From positions 310,001 to 374,000 of the forward strand of contig NZ_OESS01000003.1 of NCBI RefSeq assembly GCF_900240285.1: a stretch of 64,000 nucleotides of DNA. The letters run 5' to 3'. Position numbers and translations under genes: made by a program. Shown piece by piece: positions 24,653 through 33,388 of the stretch; within the stretch, counting starts at the first letter, position 1; each line of letters begins with the position of its first letter. Below the pieces are notes generated by a model. The model worked only from the letters and a program-made list of their open reading frames with translations, searched no databases and was not told the DNA's origin. This DNA is from Halobacillus sp. Marseille-P3879 (GTDB lineage Bacteria; Bacillota; Bacilli; Bacillales; Halobacillaceae).

Positions 24653-26041
24653 ATGATAACTACAGATGTCCTTATAATCGGGGCTGGACCAGGTGGGTAT
24701 GTGGCGGCGCTTCGAGCTGCCCAGTTAGGAAAGAAGGTTACCATTGTTGAAAAGGGAGGGCTTGGAGGGACATGTTTGAATGAGGGATGTATTCCCTCTA
24801 AAGCCCTTATTGAGGCAAGCCATTATGCGGCTTTGCCTCCTAAAGCAGCACAAGCCGGCGTCCATTATGGAAATGTCTCGGTTAATTTTGGAAACCTGCA
24901 GGATTGGAAGAATTCAATTGTCCATCAATTGACGAGTGGTGTGGAAGGACTGCTGATCAGCAGAAACGTCTCGATCATAAAAGGAGAGGCTTCCTTCCTG
25001 GACCCTTATACTGTATCGATCACGGGAGAAAAAGAAACTATCGTATCTTTTTCAAACTGTATCATTGCTTCAGGTTCGACGCCTGTGAACGTCCCCTCTT
25101 TTCCATATGGTGAACGGGTTCTTTCTTCAAGTGAAGCCCTGAATTTAAGTGAGAAGCCTTCGTCACTTGCTGTCATTGGAGGAGGATACATTGGAATTGA
25201 GCTTGGAACCGTATTTGCTAACTTTAAAACGGAAGTAACCATCCTAGAGGGAATGAACAGCATTTTATCAGGATTTTCCGAGGATATGGCTTCCATCGTA
25301 TCACACGGACTGAACTCAAAAGAGAATGTCTCAATCCATACAAATGCAAAAGTACATCACATAGAAAGTAATGTGGAAGAAGTCGTGATTGATGTCGAAG
25401 TGGACGGGAAGCCTAAAAAGGTCCAAGCAGAATATGCTCTTGTCACTGTCGGCAGGAAACCAAATACCGACCAGCTCCAGTTAGAAAAGGCGGGCATCGA
25501 CACGACCGAAAGAGGTTATATTCCTATTGATACAGAGTGTCGGACCAATCACTCTCATATTTTTGCCATTGGAGATGTAACACCAGGACAGGCCCTCGCT
25601 CACAGAGCATCCCTTCAAGGAAAACTGGCTGCTGAGGCGATTAATGGGGATACGGTGGATGCTACGGATTACGTCATACCAGCAGTTGTTTTCTCAGATC
25701 CACCCCTCGCTGTAGCCGGCCCTTCTGAAGCGGAATTGAAGCAAGCCGGATGGGAGGTTGAAGTTCATAAATTTCCTTTCAACCACAATGGCAGGGCCTT
25801 GACCCTTGGGGCAGAAGAAGGATTCGTTAAACTTATGATCGACCCGCAGGATCAAACCATTTTCAGTGCTGAGGTGGCGGGGCAGGGAGCTCCCGAACTG
25901 ATTAACGAACTTGCCCTCAGCATACAAGCCGGTTTAACGGCAGAAGATGTCTCTTTGGTGGTACATGCTCATCCTACGTTAGGAGAAAGCATAATGGAGG
26001 CTGCAGATAAAGCCATTGGCTTCCCGGTTCATAGTTTATAA
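24653..26041 (+). CDS. acoL: Acetoin dehydrogenase E3, dihydrolipoamide dehydrogenase
   Basis: 462 residues. FAD-binding GAGPGGYVAALRAAQLG, redox-active disulphide GGTCLNEGCIPSK, NAD-binding GGGYIGIELG, a second FAD motif IFAIGDVTPG, and the C-terminal catalytic His in HAHPTLGESIMEA. It reoxidises the lipoyl groups of AcoC with NAD. ATG 24653 follows GGAGAGGG, 16 bp after acoC. Last gene of the operon. Confidence 0.93.
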   Translation: MITTDVLIIGAGPGGYVAALRAAQLGKKVTIVEKGGLGGTCLNEGCIPSKALIEASHYAALPPKAAQAGVHYGNVSVNFGNLQDWKNSIVHQLTSGVEGLLISRNVSIIKGEASFLDPYTVSITGEKETIVSFSNCIIASGSTPVNVPSFPYGERVLSSSEALNLSEKPSSLAVIGGGYIGIELGTVFANFKTEVTILEGMNSILSGFSEDMASIVSHGLNSKENVSIHTNAKVHHIESNVEEVVIDVEVDGKPKKVQAEYALVTVGRKPNTDQLQLEKAGIDTTERGYIPIDTECRTNHSHIFAIGDVTPGQALAHRASLQGKLAAEAINGDTVDATDYVIPAVVFSDPPLAVAGPSEAELKQAGWEVEVHKFPFNHNGRALTLGAEEGFVKLMIDPQDQTIFSAEVAGQGAPELINELALSIQAGLTAEDVSLVVHAHPTLGESIMEAADKAIGFPVHSL

Positions 26042-26188
26042 CGCGCAGGAGAAGACATATGTGGGAGCAGAAAGTTGCTGTTTTTACAGGCTCCCGCATC
26101 CTTAGATTATGGTTACATGGCAGCCCATCTACCTTGATAGATGGAAGGGTAGAGTTTATGTAAATTATGAAAAGGTATACGTTAAGGC

Positions 26189-26240
26189 AAACAACCGACT
26201 TCCTTTACTAGATAAGGACGTCGGTTGTTTAACTTATTTT
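26189..26240. terminator. Bidirectional terminator between acoL and the SDR gene
   Basis: Bases 26189-26204 and 26215-26230 pair over 16 positions with one mismatch around a ten-base loop; T-rich bases follow on the plus strand and the region 5' of the stem can serve the convergent gene. Confidence 0.7.
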
Positions 26241-26256
26241 ATACGCAGCACTTTAA

Positions 26257-27042
26257 TTAAAGCAGCGACCCTGCCCCATCAATAAATAACTCCGTTCCTG
26301 TAATATGGCGCGACTTATCTGATCCAAGAAACACAATTAAATCAGCTACTTCTTCCGGACGCCCTGGTCGATTCTGCAGCGGTTGATTACCCTCAGGGAA
26401 CTCCACAGGGATTTTGATTTTCTCTAAGTTATCTTCTTCCGGATGCGTATTTTCCTCAATGTTCGTCTCAATAGCACCAGGGCAGATGACGTTGACGCGA
26501 ATGTGATACCTCGCTAATTCAAGTGCTGCCATTTTACCAAAAGCCATCTGCCCGGCTTTAGATGAGCTGTAGGCAGAAAAGCCGAAGTTCGAGAAGGTGC
26601 GGTTTCCGTTTACTGAGCTCGTAATAATAATACTGCCGCCTTCTTCTTTCATATATGGTATCGCATGCTTCACCGTAAGAAATGTACTCTTTAAATTCGT
26701 GTCAATTGTCTGCTGCCATTCTTCAACCGCCATATCTTCAATCGGGGTGATCTTTCCGTTTACCCCGGCATTGGAAAAAATAATATCAAGACGGCCGAAT
26801 TGGTCGATAAGCTGCTTGTAGCAGCGTTCGATACCTTCTTCTTTCGAGACATCCGTTTCAATGATCAGGGCTTTTCCGCCAAAGGATTCAATTTCTTCCT
26901 TTGTTTCCTTCGCGTCATCTTCCTTAATATCAGCCAGAGCAACACGGGCTCCTTCTTTAGCGAGCTGTAACGCGGAGGCCTTCCCAATTCCTGAACCGCC
27001 GCCGGTCACCAGGGCGACTTTTCCTTCTAACGATTTGTCCAT
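26257..27042 (-). CDS. Short-chain dehydrogenase/reductase (SDR)
   Basis: 261 residues, classical SDR. Cofactor motif TGGGSGIG near residue 14, NAG (SNAGVNG), active-site Ser in IIITSSVNG, catalytic YSSSK (Y-x3-K), and ICPGAIETNI. The D in ALADIKEDD suggests NAD preference. ATG behind AAAGGAGATG. It stands alone on the minus strand between the aco operon and the lacI-type gene, back to back with the latter. The substrate is unknown; a role in sugar or acetoin/butanediol metabolism is possible from context only. Confidence 0.82.
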   Translation of the reverse strand: MDKSLEGKVALVTGGGSGIGKASALQLAKEGARVALADIKEDDAKETKEEIESFGGKALIIETDVSKEEGIERCYKQLIDQFGRLDIIFSNAGVNGKITPIEDMAVEEWQQTIDTNLKSTFLTVKHAIPYMKEEGGSIIITSSVNGNRTFSNFGFSAYSSSKAGQMAFGKMAALELARYHIRVNVICPGAIETNIEENTHPEEDNLEKIKIPVEFPEGNQPLQNRPGRPEEVADLIVFLGSDKSRHITGTELFIDGAGSLL

Positions 27043-27140
27043 AACGATTCATCTCCTTTTTTCCATTGATCGAGGTTAGTTGATTTATACCCTTGTTTTT
27101 GAAAATGTAACAGAAATACGATTTTTTCTAATAAATTGTC

Positions 27141-27186
27141 TTGCAATTCAGAATTATATAACTTACACTTATTGTAATCGGTTACA
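27141..27186 (+). promoter_or_regulatory. Promoter and operator of the lacI-type gene
   Basis: TTGCAA (27141-27146) and TACACT (27164-27169) with a 17-bp spacer make a plausible SigA promoter. TGTAATCGGTTACA at 27173-27186, just downstream, is a near-perfect dyad matching the two operators ahead of the sugar operon, so the regulator probably represses itself. Confidence 0.65.
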
Positions 27187-27224
27187 TTATATAAGAGGTT
27201 AGAGTAGATAGGGAGACGTTATTT

Positions 27225-28247
27225 ATGACGAAAATGAGCGACGTAGCAAAACTAGCTGGTGTATCTACTGCAACAGTTTCAAGGGTATTAAGAAATCCGG
27301 AAGCTGTGAGAACTGCAACTAAACAAAAAGTACTTGAGGCGATCGAAGAGCTGAAATATCAGCCTAATATGCTTGCACGTCATTTTCGACGGAGCGAAAC
27401 GAACACTATTTTAGTAGTTGTGCCTAACATTATTAACACTGTTTTCGCAGAGATTGTAGGTGGAATAGAAGACGAAGCCTCTAGAAACGGGTATAGAGTT
27501 TTGCTTCGTAATTCAAACAATCAAATCGATAGTGAATACGGTTCTATTGAACATATGAAACAAAGGCAAGTGGATGGAATGATATTGCTTTCACCTAAGT
27601 TGGACGAGGACACTTTATTAGATATAAATAAAAAATATCCTATTGTGCTCGCTACTGCCCATTTGGATGTAACAAAGATTCCAGTAGTTTCGATTGACAA
27701 TGTCAATAGTAGTAAAAAGGCTACTGAACATTTAATCAGCTTAGGCCATAGAAGAATTGCCCACGTTGCAGGTCCTCTGCATTCATTGATTTCTAAATAT
27801 AGATTCAAAGGATATCGACAGGCTATGAAGGAGAACGGAATAGATTTTGATACAAATCTTATCCGAGAAGGAGAATTCACTTTTGAGTCCGGATATGAAC
27901 AAATGCTTCAGCTTCTCGATTATAACTTCCCTCCTTCAGCAGTATTTGCAGCAAGTGATGAAATGGCTATGGGTGTAATAAATGCGGCAAAACATCGAGG
28001 GATTAAAGTCCCGGACGATTTAGCTGTGGTGGGGTTTGATAATATCAAGTTTTCATCTATTTTCGATCCGCCTCTTACAACTATTGCTCAACCCAAGTTT
28101 GGAATGGGAAAAAGAGCAATGGAGTTACTAATTAAAAAATTTAATGGTGAAGTACTATCACAAACCGAGCATATCCTACCAGATGAATTAATTATTCGAG
28201 AATCCTGCGGTGCGAAACAACAGGAGATATTATTCCAACAAAACTAA
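27225..28247 (+). CDS. LacI-family transcriptional regulator
   Basis: 340 residues. The N-terminal helix-turn-helix and hinge (MSDVAKLAGVSTATVSRVLRNPEAV ... YQPNMLARHFRR) is followed by a periplasmic-binding-protein-like effector domain (VVPNIINTVFAEIVGGIEDEA, HLISLGHRRIAHVAGP, PPSAVFAASDEMAMG, VVGFDN). ATG behind GGGAGACG; a second in-frame ATG is three codons later. Three TGTAATCG[GA]TTACA dyads nearby, one at its own promoter and two before the sugar operon, are its likely operators. The ligand is presumably derived from the imported sugar. Confidence 0.9.
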   Translation: MTKMSDVAKLAGVSTATVSRVLRNPEAVRTATKQKVLEAIEELKYQPNMLARHFRRSETNTILVVVPNIINTVFAEIVGGIEDEASRNGYRVLLRNSNNQIDSEYGSIEHMKQRQVDGMILLSPKLDEDTLLDINKKYPIVLATAHLDVTKIPVVSIDNVNSSKKATEHLISLGHRRIAHVAGPLHSLISKYRFKGYRQAMKENGIDFDTNLIREGEFTFESGYEQMLQLLDYNFPPSAVFAASDEMAMGVINAAKHRGIKVPDDLAVVGFDNIKFSSIFDPPLTTIAQPKFGMGKRAMELLIKKFNGEVLSQTEHILPDELIIRESCGAKQQEILFQQN

Positions 28248-28270
28248 AATAAGTTAGAAATAAAACTAAA

Positions 28271-28284
28271 TGTAATCGATTACA
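28271..28284. promoter_or_regulatory. LacI-type operator 1 of the sugar operon
   Basis: TGTAATCGATTACA is a perfect 14-bp palindrome, 66 bp before the second copy. It differs from the operator at the regulator's own promoter by one base. Confidence 0.75.
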
Positions 28285-28336
28285 TTTAACATTTAAGGAG
28301 GTGAAACCTGCGTGAACAAGTCTCTATATTAAATTT

Positions 28337-28350
28337 TGTAATCGATTACA
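28337..28350. promoter_or_regulatory. LacI-type operator 2 of the sugar operon
   Basis: An identical TGTAATCGATTACA palindrome immediately ahead of the isomerase gene. The two centres are 66 bp apart, about six helical turns, so DNA looping is possible. Confidence 0.75.
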
Positions 28351-28376
28351 TAAATATTATGAAAGGAGATGGTATT

Positions 28377-29141
28377 TTGTCGTATATACCAGTGGCAGTA
28401 CAAATGTTTACACTACGCAAGGAAAGTAAGGGAGATTTTGTAGGAACATTAGAAAGGGTGGCTGAAATCGGATACAAAGGGATAGAATTTGCCGGATATG
28501 GGGGTATGTCACCCAGTGATTTAAAAAAGACGATCGATCGTTTGAATTTGAAAGCTGCTTCAAGTCATATTCCTCTTTCTTCAATTGAGACTGAATTAGA
28601 TAAGGTTATTCACGACCAGCACTTATTGGGAAGTAAACACATTGTTTGTCCTTTTTTGCCTTCCGACAGAAGAAGGGAGAAAGATTACAGAGAGTTAGTT
28701 GATATTCTGAACAAAGCTGGACGGAAATGTTTTGAAGAAGGAATTTCTTTATCTTATCACAACCATGATTTTGAGTTAGAGGAAATGGAAGATGGTAGGA
28801 TGCCTCTTGAACTATTGTTGAAAGAAACTAATCCCGAATGGGTAAAAGCCGAATTTGATATTTATTGGCTGACTAAAGCAGGGGAATCTCCAGTTGAATG
28901 GTTAAGTCAATATGCCGAGCGTACGCCCCTGGTTCACTTGAAGGATATGACTCCAGACGATGAGCAATTTTTTGCAGAATTAGGTACTGGAGGAGTTAAT
29001 GTACAAGAAGTGTTGGGGAAAGGTGATAAGAATAATGTGGAATGGTGGATTGTAGAGCAGGATCAATCGAGAATATCTCCCTTTGAAAGTATTCAAGAAA
29101 GCTTTAATTATTTGAAGAAACACAATGTAGTGTCTATTTAA
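28377..29141 (+). CDS. Sugar phosphate isomerase/epimerase-type TIM-barrel protein
   Basis: About 254 residues of the AP-endonuclease-2-like (xylose isomerase-like) family: VAVQMFTLRKE, GYKGIEFAGYGG, SYHNHDFELEE, EFDIYWLTKAG and VHLKDM motifs with metal-ligand Glu/His/Asp typical of these barrels. Start TTG 28377 lies eight bases after AAAGGAG; the in-frame ATG 28359 overlaps the site. It is first in an operon with a sugar ABC transporter and two Gfo/Idh/MocA dehydrogenases. Such sets often handle keto-sugars or inositol-like compounds, but the exact substrate cannot be read from the sequence. Confidence 0.8.
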   Translation: MSYIPVAVQMFTLRKESKGDFVGTLERVAEIGYKGIEFAGYGGMSPSDLKKTIDRLNLKAASSHIPLSSIETELDKVIHDQHLLGSKHIVCPFLPSDRRREKDYRELVDILNKAGRKCFEEGISLSYHNHDFELEEMEDGRMPLELLLKETNPEWVKAEFDIYWLTKAGESPVEWLSQYAERTPLVHLKDMTPDDEQFFAELGTGGVNVQEVLGKGDKNNVEWWIVEQDQSRISPFESIQESFNYLKKHNVVSI

Positions 29142-29162
29142 AATAGAAAAGGAGAGATCAAT

Positions 29163-30431
29163 TTGAAAAAATTATTTCCTATGCTCATGTTTTGTTGTCT
29201 AATATTTTTGGCAGCATGTGGTGGCTCTTCGAGTAGTTCAGGTGAAGGGAACGACAAAAAAGAATTAGAATTCTGGCACATTGATCCTGGTGATAAGGAA
29301 AAAGTTTATGAAGAGGCAGTTTCAAGGTTCGAGGAAAAAAACCCTGATGTAAATGTGAAGGTCCGCCGTATTCCAAATGATTCTTATAAACAAAAGTTGT
29401 CTGTCGCGATGTCAGGAGGAAATCCCCCCGATGTGTTTCATAGCTGGGGCGGAGGTTGGTTAAACCAGTTTGTGGAACAGGACAAGGTTATGGAGCTCAC
29501 AAGCGAAGTTGATGCCTCACATTTCAATGAACTTGCTTTAGATAATGGAACATTTGATGAAGAAATTTATGGTTTACCACTTGGACTCTCTATTGACGTG
29601 GTTTTTTATAACAAGGAAATTTTTGAAGAATATAATTTAGAAGAGCCGGAGACCTATGAAGAGTGGATGGATATCATAGATACTCTGAATGAAAACGACA
29701 TTACTCCTATCGCTTTAGCAAATAGTACAAAATGGCCGGGTGCGTACTACCTGATGAATTTTGCCAGTCGTATTGCTGGTCCGAATTTATTTGACAGCGC
29801 TTTTAATCGTGAAGGAAAAGGATTTGATGATGAAGCGTATGTACAAGCTGGAGAGTACATACAAGAAATGGTGGAAAAAGACGCATTTAACGAAGGCTTT
29901 AATGGCATTCCTTATGACGAGGGGAGAGGTCGCCAATTATTGTATTCAGGTGAGGCTGCCATGATGGATATGACCATTTCATTTTTAAATAATGTACGGT
30001 CAGAAGCGCCAGAGTTTGAGGAGAAACTAGATTTCTTCTTATTCCCTACTGTAGATGGTGGAGAAGGAAAGCAAACTGAAGTTGGCGGGGCCACTGGGCC
30101 AGTATGGTCTGTTTCAGAAAGTACAGAAAACGCCGATCTAGCAACAGAATTAGTCAAGGAATTGACGAGCGAAGAAACGGCTCAAGATTATTCAGACAGA
30201 ACGGGGTCACTTAACGCTGTGCAAGGTGTAGAGCCTTCTGATGACTTTACGAAGCGTTTTTATGAAGTGGCAGAAAATGCAACTCACATACAGATGCCGT
30301 ATGACCAAACTTTGCCCCCAGAATTAGCAGAACTTCACAAGGATACGACACAAGCCATCTTTGGTTTGGAAATGACTCCTGAAGAAGCGGCTGATCAGAT
30401 GGAGCAAGAGGCAGAAAAGACTTTGGAATAA
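29163..30431 (+). CDS. Sugar ABC transporter substrate-binding lipoprotein
   Basis: 422 residues. The signal peptide ends in a lipobox (LIFLAAC) at about residue 19, followed by a Ser/Gly linker and a family-1 (MalE-like) solute-binding fold (LEFWHIDPGDKEKVYEEAV, NPPDVFHSWGGGW, AMMDMTISFLNN). Start: TTG 29163 behind GGAGAG. It should be anchored outside the membrane and feed the two permeases encoded next. A hairpin lies between it and the first permease gene. No ATPase gene is nearby, so a shared MsmX-type ATPase is likely. Confidence 0.9.
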   Translation: MKKLFPMLMFCCLIFLAACGGSSSSSGEGNDKKELEFWHIDPGDKEKVYEEAVSRFEEKNPDVNVKVRRIPNDSYKQKLSVAMSGGNPPDVFHSWGGGWLNQFVEQDKVMELTSEVDASHFNELALDNGTFDEEIYGLPLGLSIDVVFYNKEIFEEYNLEEPETYEEWMDIIDTLNENDITPIALANSTKWPGAYYLMNFASRIAGPNLFDSAFNREGKGFDDEAYVQAGEYIQEMVEKDAFNEGFNGIPYDEGRGRQLLYSGEAAMMDMTISFLNNVRSEAPEFEEKLDFFLFPTVDGGEGKQTEVGGATGPVWSVSESTENADLATELVKELTSEETAQDYSDRTGSLNAVQGVEPSDDFTKRFYEVAENATHIQMPYDQTLPPELAELHKDTTQAIFGLEMTPEEAADQMEQEAEKTLE

Positions 30432-30440
30432 CTTTGTTGA

Positions 30441-30466
30441 AGAGAGGGGATAAGCCCCTCTCTTTA
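30441..30466 (+). terminator. Hairpin between binding-protein and permease genes
   Basis: AGAGAGGGG (30441-30449) pairs perfectly with CCCCTCTCT (30455-30463), followed by TTTAG. A partial terminator or mRNA stabiliser here would give more binding protein than permease. Confidence 0.6.
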
Positions 30467-30484
30467 GTAAAAAGGAGGGATTGT

Positions 30485-31426
30485 GTGGATACGCATATCA
30501 ATGTCACTCGTTCTCACGCGAAGAAACGAGTTATTTCAAAAGGAAACAGTACGTTCAAAAATAACCTAACCATTTTTCTATTTATTGCACCGGCGTTCAT
30601 TGTTTATGCTGTTTACGTTTTATATCCGATCTATTCGACTTTTAATTATAGCTTTTATAAGTGGGATGGAATGAGTGAGAAAACCTTTATTGGTCTTCAA
30701 AACTACGTCCAATTATTCAATGATTCTATATTTTTGAGTGCTTTAACTAATAATACGTGGGTTGTGTTAGTCTCTATATTTGTTCAAATTCCTTTAGGTT
30801 TGATAATGGCTCTAATGCTATTTGCCCCTATTCGGGGAATCCGACTTATGAATAGTGTCTATTTTTTTCCTTTTCTTATGTCAACTGTTGCAATCGGACT
30901 ATTATGGGTACTTATGTATGATCCGATTAATGGAGTCATCAATCAGCTTGTTACCTTATTAGGGTTTGAAAATGTCTCCTGGTTAAGTGAGTCTAACACT
31001 GCAATGATTGCAGTGCTGCTTGTTGTTGTATGGCAATTCTCCCCGTTCTACATGATTCTGTTTAAAGCAGCTATTGTAGGTGTTCCAGAAGAACTATATG
31101 AAGCGGCGGAAATGGATGGAGCTAATACTTTAACAAAATTTATTCGCATTACTTTTCCGATGCTGATTCCTACAATCGTAAGTTCCTCTATTCTTGCTAT
31201 TGTCGGTTCTTTAAAAGCGTTTGATATCTTTTATATCATGACTGGCGGGGGTCCTAACCATAGTACGGAGATTATGGGTACCTACATGTTTAAGCAAGCG
31301 TTTGTGAACTTTAATATGGGGTATGCCAGTGCTATTGCATTCCTTATGTTCTTCATTGCTTTAATTGTCACGATTATCATTCAGTTGATGGATTATTATC
31401 GTAAGAAGAAAGGAGAGTTCTCGTGA
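30485..31426 (+). CDS. Sugar ABC transporter permease (MalF/UgpA type)
   Basis: About 313 residues with six membrane helices and the EAA loop (YEAAEMDGANTLTKFIRITFPML). I chose GTG 30485, seven bases after AAGGAGG; the frame opens earlier at TTG 30434 but that falls within the preceding hairpin. It pairs with the next permease, with which it overlaps by four bases. Confidence 0.88.
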   Translation: MDTHINVTRSHAKKRVISKGNSTFKNNLTIFLFIAPAFIVYAVYVLYPIYSTFNYSFYKWDGMSEKTFIGLQNYVQLFNDSIFLSALTNNTWVVLVSIFVQIPLGLIMALMLFAPIRGIRLMNSVYFFPFLMSTVAIGLLWVLMYDPINGVINQLVTLLGFENVSWLSESNTAMIAVLLVVVWQFSPFYMILFKAAIVGVPEELYEAAEMDGANTLTKFIRITFPMLIPTIVSSSILAIVGSLKAFDIFYIMTGGGPNHSTEIMGTYMFKQAFVNFNMGYASAIAFLMFFIALIVTIIIQLMDYYRKKKGEFS

Positions 31427-32244
31427 GCATGGTAATGAAGAAAATTTCCTTGTACATTATTGCTCTATTATTGCTGATATTTACTGGTTACCCTTTCCTC
31501 TATATGATTTCTACAGCTTTCAAAAGTCAAAATGATTTTTTTGAAAAACCATTTTCGTTGTTTTCATCCTTTAACCTAGAAAATTTCGCTTCTGTTATGG
31601 AAATGGGTTTATCTCGTTATTTTTTTAACAGTATCTTGGTTACAATTGTTGCTGTTCTTGTCGTTATGTTCATTGGCGCTTTAGCTAGTTACCCTTTGAG
31701 CAGGATGAATTTTAGATTGAACAGAGTAGTGTTTTTACTGTTCATTTCAGGGATGATGCTTCCCATTCATGCTACCCTCATTCCAATATTCAAATTGACC
31801 GAAAACATCGGACTTTATGACACTCTTTGGGCTTTATTGGGGCCCTATATCGCTTTTAGTTTGCCAATTTCCATTTTTATTCTGACTCAATTTATGAGAG
31901 AAATTCCGAAAGCGTTGGAAGAGGCTGCTAAAATGGATGGATGCACTCACTTTGGTATTTTCTGGAGGGTCATTCTACCTATGTTGACACCAGCCTTAAT
32001 GACTGTACTGATATACAATTTCATTCATCTATTTAATGAGTTTATTTTCGCTCTTGTTTTAATCTCCAGCCCAGAAAGCATGACACTCCCTTTAGGGTTG
32101 CAGGATTTTAGAGGAGAGTTTTCCGTTAATGTTCCAGGCTTAATGGCAGCTTTAACCTTAGCTAGTTTACCAATCTTGGTCGTTTATCTCTTCTCTCAGG
32201 AGAAAGTTGTGAAAGGTTTAGGTGGTGGAGCTGTAAAAGAATAA
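31423..32244 (+). CDS. Sugar ABC transporter permease (MalG/UgpE type)
   Basis: 273 residues with six membrane helices; the EAA loop reads LEEAAKMDGCTHFGIFWRVILPML. GTG 31423 lies seven bases after AGGAG and overlaps the previous stop (GTGA). An alternative is ATG 31429 or 31435. Second integral subunit of the importer. Confidence 0.88.
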   Translation: MSMVMKKISLYIIALLLLIFTGYPFLYMISTAFKSQNDFFEKPFSLFSSFNLENFASVMEMGLSRYFFNSILVTIVAVLVVMFIGALASYPLSRMNFRLNRVVFLLFISGMMLPIHATLIPIFKLTENIGLYDTLWALLGPYIAFSLPISIFILTQFMREIPKALEEAAKMDGCTHFGIFWRVILPMLTPALMTVLIYNFIHLFNEFIFALVLISSPESMTLPLGLQDFRGEFSVNVPGLMAALTLASLPILVVYLFSQEKVVKGLGGGAVKE

Positions 32245-32274
32245 ATATTAGTTTGAAGTTAAGGGGGAATCTCT

Positions 32275-33384
32275 ATGGAAAAAGTAAAAGTAGGAGTCAT
32301 CGGGTGTGGGAATATAAGTGATATTTATTTTAAAAACTTATCATCATTTAGTTCTCTGGAAGTCGTTGCATGTGCTGATCTTAATGAAAAGTTAGCTAAA
32401 GATAAAGCTAATGAACATCATCTTCCTGAGTCACTTTCAGTAAATGAGCTTTTAACTCATCCTGAAATAGAACTTATTCTTAATTTAACACCACCTAAAG
32501 TTCATGCTGAGATTTCATTACTGTCCTTAGAACATGATAAGCATGTATATAGTGAAAAGCCTTTAGCTGTGTCAAAAGAAGAAGGTCAACTTATCATCAA
32601 TTTAGCTAAAGAAAAAAACTTATTTGTCGGCTCAGCTCCTGATACGTTTTTAGGATCTGGAATTCAGACGTGCTTAGATTTGGTTCAGAAAGGAGAAATA
32701 GGGACACCTGTGGCAGCTACAGCAATAATGATGAACGGAGGACCGGAGCAATGGCATCCTAATCCTGAATTTTTTTACCAGGAGGGAGCAGGACCTTTGT
32801 TTGATATGGGTCCTTACTATTTAACAGCACTCATTCAATTGCTTGGTCCCATTGATTCGGTATTTTCCTCATCTACCATCAACTTTCCAGAACGCGTAAT
32901 CAAAACTGGAGAAAAACAAGGAAAAGTTATTAAAGTTGAAACCCCTACTCATTTCTCGGGGAACTTGGAATTTGAAAGCGGTGCTGTGGCTACTATGATT
33001 ATGAGCTTTGATGTGTCAGTAGCAAACCCTCCTTCTTTGGAAATTTATGGGGCGGAGGGAACGATTCGTGTCCCTGACCCTAATCATTTCGGAGGGCCTA
33101 TTTTACTAAAAAAGAAAGACGAGTATAAGTGGCGTGAGATAGAACTTCAGTACCCTTACACAGAGAATAGCAGAGGGATAGGACTATTAGACATGGTTTC
33201 GTCGCTGCAACATGCCACCCCTTTTAGAGCAAACGGTGAACTAGCTTATCACGTGCTAGAAACGATGGTCGCTTTTTGCGAATCATCAGAAATGGGAGAA
33301 AGGAGAAAATTAGAAAGTTCATGTAAACCTGCCCCTTTATTAGCTGAGAATTCTATACTAAATCAAAATAAAATAGGAGGATGA
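32275..33384 (+). CDS. Gfo/Idh/MocA-family oxidoreductase
   Basis: 369 residues. N-terminal Rossmann fold (KVGVIGCGNISDIYFKNL), the family motif EKPLAV after HVYS, and a C-terminal alpha/beta domain with GPLFDMGPYYL. These enzymes oxidise or reduce sugars, inositols and their keto forms with NAD(P). ATG behind AAGGGGG. It is followed five bases later by a second enzyme of the same family with only moderate similarity, which suggests consecutive oxidation and reduction steps. Confidence 0.87.
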   Translation: MEKVKVGVIGCGNISDIYFKNLSSFSSLEVVACADLNEKLAKDKANEHHLPESLSVNELLTHPEIELILNLTPPKVHAEISLLSLEHDKHVYSEKPLAVSKEEGQLIINLAKEKNLFVGSAPDTFLGSGIQTCLDLVQKGEIGTPVAATAIMMNGGPEQWHPNPEFFYQEGAGPLFDMGPYYLTALIQLLGPIDSVFSSSTINFPERVIKTGEKQGKVIKVETPTHFSGNLEFESGAVATMIMSFDVSVANPPSLEIYGAEGTIRVPDPNHFGGPILLKKKDEYKWREIELQYPYTENSRGIGLLDMVSSLQHATPFRANGELAYHVLETMVAFCESSEMGERRKLESSCKPAPLLAENSILNQNKIGG

Positions 33385-33388
33385 TTAA

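Noticed and set aside
26060-26100. GGGAGC/GCTCCC hairpin after acoL as terminator
   Set aside because: The loop is long and no T run follows; the hairpin at 26189-26230 is much stronger.
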